A stretch of 39,366 nt of DNA from Bacteroidaceae bacterium (GTDB taxonomy: Bacteria; Bacteroidota; Bacteroidia; Bacteroidales; Bacteroidaceae). The stretch's first letter is position 1. Each line of letters starts with the position of its first letter. This document shows, piece after piece, positions 1 to 6,698 of this stretch. The position numbers and the translations under genes are program-made. The stretch is taken from contig JABUUE010000004.1 of assembly GCA_021443335.1 (NCBI GenBank), forward strand, positions 1 to 39,366, read 5' to 3'. The notes under the pieces are model-generated. The model worked only from the letters and a program-made list of their open reading frames with translations, was not told where the DNA came from and made no database searches.

Positions 1-38
1 TCTATCTGATAGAGGAAAGTTCTCAAAAATGCCTCAAG

Positions 39-1001
39 CTAATTTATAGAACCCACCTTAATTCTTTCGCGTGCGGCAGCGTATTCTGCAAGCATCTCTT
101 CCATGGCTTCGTCAACAGTCTGCATCTCGCGTCCCTTGAACAAAGATGCTATCTGTCCGATTTCAAGCTCTCCGTTGTCGATGTCGCCATCAAACATACC
201 TAACTTCGCTCTGCCCACACCGAGTATTTCGAGCAGTTGCTCGGCAGTGGCGTTGTTTGCCTCCGCCTCCTCAAGCACACCCCTGAACTTGTTGTTGATA
301 AGTCGTGTAGGCGAAAGTTTTTTCAGAATCAGTTTTGTGTCGCCCTCATTAAGGTTCAGGCATATCTGTTTGAAAGCATCGTGGGCGGAACTCTCCTTGG
401 TTATTGCAAAGCGTGTTCCTATCTGCACGCCCTCTGCGCCTAAAGCCTCAGCAGCAAGGATGGCATCACCGGTAGCGATACCGCCGGCAGCCACGAGAGG
501 AAGGGATGTAGCCTTACGCACGGCAGGAATAAGACACATTGTTGTTGTCTCCTCACGACCGTTATGACCGCCAGCCTCGAAGCCTTCCGCAACCACAACA
601 TCAACTCCGGCATCCTCACATTTCTTGGCAAAGACAGATGAAGCCACCACATGCGCCACCTTCACGCCGCGCTCATGAAGCCATGAAGTCCATTTCTTTG
701 GACTACCAGCGGAAGTAAACACCACAGGCACATTATATTTCTCCACCAATTCCATCACCTTTGGAGCCATCGGATTAGCGAGAGGAATATTCACGCCATA
801 AGGTTTCCCGTTGACTGCATCTCTGCACTTGATGATATTCTCCTCCAAAACCTCTGCCGTCATCGAGCCTGCGCCTATCAAACCAAGTCCACCGGCATTA
901 GTCACAGCTGCCGCTAATCTCCAGCCGCTGCACCAAGCCATACCACCAGCAATGATAGGATATTTTATGCCGAAAATGTCTGTTATTCTATTGCTCATCA
1001 T
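39..1001 (-). CDS. NAD(P)H-dependent flavin oxidoreductase (nitronate monooxygenase / FabK-like enoyl-ACP reductase)
   Basis: 320-aa ORF; N-term MSNRITDIFGIKYPIIAGGMAW, GGHNGRE and PLVAAGGIATGDAILAAEALGAEGVQIGTRF motifs typical of the 2-nitropropane dioxygenase/FabK TIM-barrel family. Confidence 0.88.
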   Translation of the reverse strand: MMSNRITDIFGIKYPIIAGGMAWCSGWRLAAAVTNAGGLGLIGAGSMTAEVLEENIIKCRDAVNGKPYGVNIPLANPMAPKVMELVEKYNVPVVFTSAGSPKKWTSWLHERGVKVAHVVASSVFAKKCEDAGVDVVVAEGFEAGGHNGREETTTMCLIPAVRKATSLPLVAAGGIATGDAILAAEALGAEGVQIGTRFAITKESSAHDAFKQICLNLNEGDTKLILKKLSPTRLINNKFRGVLEEAEANNATAEQLLEILGVGRAKLGMFDGDIDNGELEIGQIASLFKGREMQTVDEAMEEMLAEYAAARERIKVGSIN

Positions 1002-1069
1002 GTTTGTTTATTATTCAAAACCCGTCAATAATCTGTGATAGATTAGATTTCTACGTCATTTTTCAGATG

Positions 1070-1077
1070 CAAAGTTA
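1070..1077 (-). promoter_or_regulatory. Candidate Bacteroidota -7 element (TAACTTTG on minus strand) upstream of the FabK/NMO-like gene
   Basis: CAAAGTTA on + strand, 69 bp upstream of the minus-strand start at 1001; no good -33 TTTG seen. Confidence 0.4.
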
Positions 1078-1172
1078 ATATAATCCGTTAAAAATCATGC
1101 TACTAATAGGATTAATTTATCTGACTTTAAATTATTTTTAGTCAAAATCAATGATATTTAATAAAAAATCAC

Positions 1173-1180
1173 TAACTTTG
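1173..1180 (+). promoter_or_regulatory. Candidate Bacteroidota -7 element TAACTTTG; implies a near-leaderless mRNA for the 1191 gene
   Basis: ACTAACTTTGCGGCC ending 10 nt before ATG at 1191; -33 element weak. Confidence 0.45.
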
Positions 1181-1190
1181 CGGCCTAATC

Positions 1191-1853
1191 ATGAAAATAC
1201 AGAACAAAAGAATATTAATCAGCAGCTTCTTTTTAACACTAATTATCGGCGCTATTATTGTCGGGGGAATATTCACCGACAGCGACGAATATTACGGTCC
1301 GTTCGACCTTACCCCCCGCCCCATTTCCTACGATTACAGCTTTTCCGACAACAACCGCCTTCAGCTTACTGCCGCCGACGCCATCGGACTTCCACCTATT
1401 GAAAACGACGCGCAATATCAACAGGCTGTCAGAATGGGCAAGTTAGTGCTGATTGAAGATTGCCGAAACTACTATCTTCGTAATGTGAAATTTCCACATC
1501 TCGTACCGACGGCAGCGAAACTGTTAGACGAGATTGGCAAGCGATACAGGGAGAATGTCGGTGATTTCGGTTCGCCACTCAGAATTACAAGCGCCACCAG
1601 AACAAACGATTACCAGCAGCGATTGAGCAGAGGCGGAAACGCTAACGCATCACGCAACTCATGTCACACGCGCGGAACAACAATCGACATATCCTACTCC
1701 CAGCTTAACCACAAGGAAAAGGAGGCGCTTAGCGATGTTTTGGCGGCACTGCGCGGCGAAGGCAGATGTTATGTTATTCGTGAAACGAAACAACCATGCT
1801 ACCACATCACTGCCAGATGGTACATGAAGTGGGATGAAGACTATTTGAAATAG
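1191..1853 (+). CDS. DUF5715-like membrane-anchored protein with a peptidase M15-like (D-Ala-D-Ala carboxypeptidase fold) metal-site pattern
   Basis: 220 aa; N-terminal hydrophobic anchor; SATRTNDYQQRLSRGGNANASRNSCHTRGTTIDISY and YHITARW resemble M15/LAS SxxxH...D...H. Confidence 0.7.
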   Translation: MKIQNKRILISSFFLTLIIGAIIVGGIFTDSDEYYGPFDLTPRPISYDYSFSDNNRLQLTAADAIGLPPIENDAQYQQAVRMGKLVLIEDCRNYYLRNVKFPHLVPTAAKLLDEIGKRYRENVGDFGSPLRITSATRTNDYQQRLSRGGNANASRNSCHTRGTTIDISYSQLNHKEKEALSDVLAALRGEGRCYVIRETKQPCYHITARWYMKWDEDYLK

Positions 1854-1911
1854 GATTTCTTCAGGTTTATTTCGCATGTAAAACTTGAACCCTAATTCAT
1901 CTTAAACCCAA

Positions 1912-1945
1912 AAGCCTCTCTTAGACTTTTTGCTAAGAGAGGCTT
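1912..1945. terminator. Hairpin terminator between convergent genes (1853 + / 1998 -)
   Basis: AAGCCTCTCTTAG-actttttg-CTAAGAGAGGCTT, perfect 13-bp stem; followed by TTTT when read on the minus strand. Confidence 0.75.
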
Positions 1946-1997
1946 CAGTATTGTCACATAAGTAAGTGGTCAAATTTTGTTCACTTACTTCAACAAA

Positions 1998-3017
1998 TTA
2001 TTTCTTGTTGAGAGCGAGGTCAACATTTACTGCACAAGCCACAGAGCAACCTACCATTGGGTTGTTACCAATGCCGAGGAAGCCCATCATCTCAACGTGT
2101 GCTGGAACAGATGAAGAACCAGCGAACTGAGCGTCAGAGTGCATGCGGCCGAGAGTATCTGTCATACCGTAAGAAGCAGGACCGGCAGCCATGTTGTCTG
2201 GGTGGAGAGTACGGCCAGTACCACCACCGGAAGCAACTGAGAAGTATGGCTTTCCTGCGCGTGTGCGCTCCTTCTTGTATGTACCTGCTGTTGGATGCTG
2301 GAAGCGTGTTGGGTTTGTTGAGTTACCAGTGATAGAAACATCAACATCCTCATGCCACATGATGGCAACACCCTCGCGAACATCGTCAGCGCCGTAGCAG
2401 TTTACGGCAGCGCGTGGACCGTTAGAGTATGGAGTCTTCTTAACAATCTTCAGCTCACCAGTGAAGTAGTCAAACTGTGTCTGAACGTAGGTGAAGCCAT
2501 TGATACGAGAGATAATCATTGCAGCGTCCTTGCCGAGACCGTTGAGGATGCAACGGAGAGGCTTGTCTGCTGGTCTTGACTTGTTAGCCATCTGTGCAAT
2601 CTTGATAGCACCCTCAGCGGCAGCGAAAGACTCGTGACCAGCGAGGAATGCGAAGCACTTTGTGTCCTCCTGGAGCAGGCGGGCAGCGAGCTCACCGTGG
2701 CCGATACCAACCTTACGGTCGTCAGCAACAGAACCAGGGATACAGAATGACTGCAGGCCCTCACCGATATAGTTGGCAGCCTCAACAGCATCCTTAGCAC
2801 CTTCCTTAAGAGCGATAGCTGTACCTACAACGTATGCCCACTTAGCGTTCTCAAAGCAAATCATCTGAGTTTCCTCACATGTCATATATGGGTCGAGACC
2901 TGCCTTGTCGCAAATTTCGTTAGCTTCTTCGATTGACTTGATGCCGTGCTTCTCGAGACAAGCGAGAATCTGTGGCATACGACGATCCTGTGATTCGAAT
3001 TTTACTTCTCTAAGCAT
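1998..3017 (-). CDS. GGGtGRT protein (conserved family of unknown function)
   Basis: 339 aa with YFSVASGGGTGRTLHPDNMAAGPASYGMTDTLGRMHSDAQFAGSSSVPAHVEMMG signature; located beside a NifU-like scaffold gene. Confidence 0.88.
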   Translation of the reverse strand: MLREVKFESQDRRMPQILACLEKHGIKSIEEANEICDKAGLDPYMTCEETQMICFENAKWAYVVGTAIALKEGAKDAVEAANYIGEGLQSFCIPGSVADDRKVGIGHGELAARLLQEDTKCFAFLAGHESFAAAEGAIKIAQMANKSRPADKPLRCILNGLGKDAAMIISRINGFTYVQTQFDYFTGELKIVKKTPYSNGPRAAVNCYGADDVREGVAIMWHEDVDVSITGNSTNPTRFQHPTAGTYKKERTRAGKPYFSVASGGGTGRTLHPDNMAAGPASYGMTDTLGRMHSDAQFAGSSSVPAHVEMMGFLGIGNNPMVGCSVACAVNVDLALNKK

Positions 3018-3019
3018 AA

Positions 3020-3141
3020 TCTTATTTACTATTTAATTATTTACTATTTACTATTGGCCTTTATTTAGCTATTTTTCTATTTGATTATTTTTATATTTAG
3101 CTATTTTATATTTAGCTATTAATTATAACCATTTACTATTT
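3020..3141. repeat. AT-rich degenerate tandem array (TTTACTATT / ATTTAGCTATT words) abutting the GGGtGRT start codon
   Basis: ttatttactatttaattatttactatttactattgg...tatttagctattttatatttagctatt...accatttactattta. Confidence 0.7.
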
Positions 3142-3200
3142 AGATAAATACTAACCAATATCTTTATTGAATTTAATGTTTAGGTAACTTTCTTTTACTC

Positions 3201-3571
3201 TTACAGCAATTTACTATTAACAAGTCTATTTATTACAGTAACTATTGAAGAAACTATTTTTTTAAGCAGCTCTATATTTTCGTTATAAAGTTCACTTAAC
3301 TTTTCCTTCTTTATAATACCGCTTTCTCCAATTAACTCTACCCAACGAGATGTTTCGTCAAATTCTTCTTCAACCATTTTCAGTTTATTGAGAAAGTCTT
3401 TATCAGACTTAGCCAGACAAGCTGCACAATAATTGGCATAGGGAGAAGTTCCCGAACGAATTATTTGATTAGCAAGAGCTTTTGAAGATACTGAGTAAGG
3501 CATCGAATCTACAAGGCGAATAATTCTTAATGCAAATGCTTCAGCCTAAATTTCAGTTCTTCTTCTGTCAT
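3201..3571 (-). pseudogene. Four-helix-bundle protein (23S rRNA intervening-sequence-protein/Avd-like family), interrupted by a 1-nt frameshift
   Basis: ORF 3201..3503 starts mid-domain (MPYSVSSKALANQIIRSGTSPYANYCAAC...). In the same frame just upstream lies AFALRIIRLVDS, and an ATG at 3571 in another frame gives MTEEELKFRLK. Restoring one base near 3540-3545 gives a ~123-aa family-like protein MTEEELKFRLKAFALRIIRLVDSMPYSV... Confidence 0.75.
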
Positions 3572-3654
3572 AATCTACCAAATAACAAATAAATCGCTGC
3601 AATAGTTAAATAGGAGAAGATAGTCAATGGTAAATTGTCCAATAGTAAATAAAA

Positions 3655-4356
3655 TTAATCTTTTCGTGGATCAATAGACTTTACTGCGCCGTCTTCTGCC
3701 TTGGTACGGCCGTAAGTACCTGTAACACTCTTGAGAGCCTCGTCTGCTGGCACACCCTTCTTGATAGCGTCCATGAACTTGCCCATGTGAACGAACTCGT
3801 AACCGCAAACCTGGTCGTCAGCGTCGAGATACATCTTTGTGATGTAGCCCTCAGTGAGCTGGAGGTAGCGAGTTCCCTTCACCTTTGTACCGTAGAGAGT
3901 ACCAGTCTGTGAGATAAGACCCTTGCCAAGGTCCTCAAGACCTGCACCAATCATCAAACCGCCCTCAGAGAAAGCAGACTGAGTACGTCCGTAAACAATC
4001 TGGAGGAAAAGTTCGCGCATTGCTGTGTTGATAGCGTCGCAAACGAGGTCTGTGTTGAGAGCCTCAAGGATTGTCTTGCCAGGAAGAATCTCAGAAGCCA
4101 TAGCTGCCGAGTGAGTCATACCTGAGCAACCGATTGTTTCTACGAGACACTCTTCGATAACGCCTTCCTTCACATTGAGAGTGAGCTTACAAGCACCCTG
4201 CTGTGGAGCGCACCAGCCAATACCGTGAGTAAGACCAGAGATGTCCTTGATTTCTTTTGCCTGCACCCACTTGCCCTCTTCTGGGATTGGTGCAGGACCA
4301 TGGTTCGGGCCTTTTGCCACGCAACACATGTTCTGAACTTCGTGTGAATATACCAT
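3655..4356 (-). CDS. Iron-sulfur cluster assembly scaffold (NifU/IscU N-terminal-like) protein, partner of the GGGtGRT protein
   Basis: 233 aa; APQQGACKLTLNVKEGVIEECLVETIGCSGMTHSAAMASEILPGKT resembles the NifU_N cysteine motif. Confidence 0.82.
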   Translation of the reverse strand: MVYSHEVQNMCCVAKGPNHGPAPIPEEGKWVQAKEIKDISGLTHGIGWCAPQQGACKLTLNVKEGVIEECLVETIGCSGMTHSAAMASEILPGKTILEALNTDLVCDAINTAMRELFLQIVYGRTQSAFSEGGLMIGAGLEDLGKGLISQTGTLYGTKVKGTRYLQLTEGYITKMYLDADDQVCGYEFVHMGKFMDAIKKGVPADEALKSVTGTYGRTKAEDGAVKSIDPRKD

Positions 4357-4411
4357 AATTACATTAAAATTTATGATTTATGATTTGTCTGTTTTTGCAG
4401 TTATTACGCCG

Positions 4412-4419
4412 CAAAATTA
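4412..4419 (-). promoter_or_regulatory. Candidate -7 element (TAATTTTG on minus strand) for the scaffold gene
   Basis: CAAAATTA on + strand 56 bp upstream of the start at 4356. Confidence 0.4.
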
Positions 4420-4493
4420 TAAAAATTTGCGGAAAAATCGTTCACAAAAGTGGATTTTTATGGTTTTTTAAGCAATATTTTTCTCAAAAACAT

Positions 4494-4501
4494 TACTTTT
4501 G
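4494..4501 (+). promoter_or_regulatory. Candidate -7 element TACTTTTG upstream of the TPR gene
   Basis: ATTACTTTTGCAAAG 41 bp upstream of ATG 4542; -33 weak. Confidence 0.35.
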
Positions 4502-4541
4502 CAAAGTGAAAGTAATAAATCTAACAGTAAACAATCAGTAG

Positions 4542-4784
4542 ATGAACGAACAAATATATATCGGAATGGCTAAAATGCAGATTGAGGCTGGCGATGTGCA
4601 GAACGCATTGACCATTCTCACATCAGCATTGAAACAATATCCCGACAGCGCACAACTGCATCTCGAACGAGGCAGAATATACCGAACTTTGGGGAACAAC
4701 GAAGCAGCACTTTTCGACCTCAAGAAAGCCGCCGAGCTCAATCCGCAGCTAATCAACATCTCGACATTGGCGAAGCTGGATTAA
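4542..4784 (+). CDS. Small TPR-repeat protein
   Basis: 80 aa; AKMQIEAGDVQNALTILTSALKQYPDSAQLHLERGRIYRTLGNNEAALFDLKKAAELNPQ fits two TPR units. Confidence 0.8.
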   Translation: MNEQIYIGMAKMQIEAGDVQNALTILTSALKQYPDSAQLHLERGRIYRTLGNNEAALFDLKKAAELNPQLINISTLAKLD

Positions 4785-4802
4785 AAAGCCTCGAAAACTC
4801 GA

Positions 4803-4860
4803 AATAGTAAATAGTAAATCCCAAAAATAGTAAATAGTAAATCCCAAAAATAGTAAATCC
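4803..4860. repeat. 23-bp tandem repeat AATAGTAAATAGTAAATCCCAAA (2 full + 1 partial copy) abutting the next start codon
   Basis: 4803-4825, 4826-4848, partial 4849-4860, read directly. Confidence 0.9.
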
Positions 4861-4863
4861 CCC

Positions 4864-6183
4864 GTGTTTCACCCCCTTCCATACGCCGGCTCTCTACCCG
4901 AAAAGTTCACCTACCCTTTCTGCTACCAGCCGCATCCCTCGGCAGTGATGGCGGCAGAGATTGTCCAAAAATACCTCAGCAGCAAAGAGGAATGGGCAGA
5001 CGAACTAAACAATGGCAAGATGTTCGGCGTGATGGTTGTGACCGATGCCGCCAAAGAATCATCCCCCTTCTTCATCGCCGCCTATAGCGGACTTCTCGGC
5101 GGAAGAAACGACCACGAGTTTTTCGTGCCGCCAGTGTTCAACTCACAGAACAAAGACGAGCATTTCAAGACAACGGAAAGAAGGATAAGCGCACTGAGCA
5201 GAGGCGGCAGGGAGACAAGAGCCTACTCCATAAACCTGCAACGATGGCTGTTCATGCAGTACAACATGAGAAACGCGTTCGGAGAAAGCCGTAATGTGCT
5301 CGACATATTCAAGGATTACTACTCTGCGTCAAAGGCTTACGAAAGGAAAGCCAACGGAGTGCCACCGTCAGGAACCGGCGACTGCTGTGCGCCGAAGCTG
5401 CTGCAATATGCCTTTCTTCATAACCTCAAGCCCGTCTGTATGGCAGAATTTTGGTATGGCAATTCGCCGAAAGGGGAAATCAGGCACCATCTACAGTATT
5501 ATCCCGCCTGTTCAGGAAAATGCAAGCCACTGCTTTCTTACATGCTGCAAGGATTAGACATAGAAGAAAACCCGCAAGAGGCAGCCATAAAGGGCAAGTT
5601 GGAAACAGTCTATGAGGACAAATGGATAGTCGTGGTGAACAAGCCGTCAGGAATGCCGTCAGTACCCGGCAAGATAGGAGTGAAATCAGTTGTCGAGCAT
5701 TTGAGCCCCACGCTGTTGCCCGTACACAGGTTAGACATGGCAACAAGCGGACTGCTCATATTGGCAAAGAACGAAAAGACGCACAAAGAGATGCAGAGCA
5801 TGTTCGCGGCACGACGAGTGAAAAAGGAATATGCAGCCATCGTCGAAGGGCATATCAGTCAGGAAACAACGGAAATATCCCTGCCACTATCGCCCGACAT
5901 CCTCAACAGACCATACCAGAAAGTAGATTACGAGAAAGGCAAAGAGGCTGTCACCATCGTCAGGCGACAAGACGCCACGCGAGTGCTTCTATATCCGCTC
6001 ACCGGCCGCACACACCAGCTGCGAGTACACTGCGCCCACTGCCAAGGACTCAACGCCCCAATCAAAGGCGACGAGCTATACGGCAAAACGGCAGACAGAC
6101 TATACCTCCACTGCCAACGGTTGGAGTTCACGCACCCCGAGACACACAAGGCAATCACACTCACCTGCCCCACCCCATTTTAA
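4864..6183 (+). CDS. RluA-family pseudouridine synthase with a ~215-aa Cys-containing N-terminal domain (GTG start)
   Basis: 439 aa; VNKPSGMPSVPG, LLPVHRLDMATSGLLILAKN (catalytic HRLD), LTGRTHQLRVH; N-term contains GTGDCCAPKLLQYAF and YYPACSGKCKPLL. Confidence 0.9.
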   Translation: MFHPLPYAGSLPEKFTYPFCYQPHPSAVMAAEIVQKYLSSKEEWADELNNGKMFGVMVVTDAAKESSPFFIAAYSGLLGGRNDHEFFVPPVFNSQNKDEHFKTTERRISALSRGGRETRAYSINLQRWLFMQYNMRNAFGESRNVLDIFKDYYSASKAYERKANGVPPSGTGDCCAPKLLQYAFLHNLKPVCMAEFWYGNSPKGEIRHHLQYYPACSGKCKPLLSYMLQGLDIEENPQEAAIKGKLETVYEDKWIVVVNKPSGMPSVPGKIGVKSVVEHLSPTLLPVHRLDMATSGLLILAKNEKTHKEMQSMFAARRVKKEYAAIVEGHISQETTEISLPLSPDILNRPYQKVDYEKGKEAVTIVRRQDATRVLLYPLTGRTHQLRVHCAHCQGLNAPIKGDELYGKTADRLYLHCQRLEFTHPETHKAITLTCPTPF

Positions 6184-6188
6184 CCCAG

Positions 6189-6276
6189 CCGCAACTCACT
6201 ACGAGCATCACCGCAACTTGCTACGAGTATCGCTGAAACTCGCTGCGAGTATCGCTGAAACTCATTCACTGTCTCA
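6189..6276. repeat. Degenerate 22-bp tandem repeat (CCGCAACTTGCTACGAGTATCG-like), ~4 copies
   Basis: 6189-6210, 6211-6232, 6233-6254, degenerate 6255-6276, immediately after the stop codon at 6183. Confidence 0.8.
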
Positions 6277-6293
6277 GGGAAACTCGTGCCGCG

Positions 6294-6327
6294 CGCTTTG
6301 CTTGCAAAGTTCTTTGCAAGCAAAGCG
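6294..6327. terminator. Long near-loopless palindrome, possible terminator or cruciform
   Basis: GCTTTGCTTGCAAAG-tt-CTTTGCAAGCAAAGC perfect 15-bp arms (6295-6309/6312-6326), extended by one C-G pair. Confidence 0.6.
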
Positions 6328-6452
6328 GCAAAGCTGAGTCCGAATAAGCGAGAAAAAAGCAATTATTTTTATGATTTTGCAAGTCGGAATACGCAAATGC
6401 AGTGTGGAATTTGGGTTTAATCGTAGTGTGCGCAATTATTATGTTTATGTTT

Positions 6453-6484
6453 GTTGATGTTGATATGTTGATGTTGATGTTAAC
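6453..6484. repeat. Simple hexamer repeat (GTTGAT)n, interrupted
   Basis: gttgatgttgatatgttgatgttgatgttaac. Confidence 0.8.
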
Positions 6485-6698
6485 TTAGTGATAAATTTAA
6501 AGGATGCATGCACAATTTTTTGGTATAGCATGGTTTTTACTATGCGAAACCACACCACACAATGCCTACAAATGCGCCAAAATGGAATAATTGACATACG
6601 ATAAGAGATTTTTTGCATAAAAGTAGCGTATCTGAAAAAAAAAATGTAATTTTGCACACAGTAAAAACAAGATCTAAAAACCGTATATTTTGAAAGAA

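Noticed and set aside
1960-1990. Inverted repeat AAGTAAGTG...CACTTACTT near the GGGtGRT 3' end
   Set aside because: Only 9 bp and partly within or next to the coding end; the 13-bp hairpin at 1912-1945 is the better terminator.
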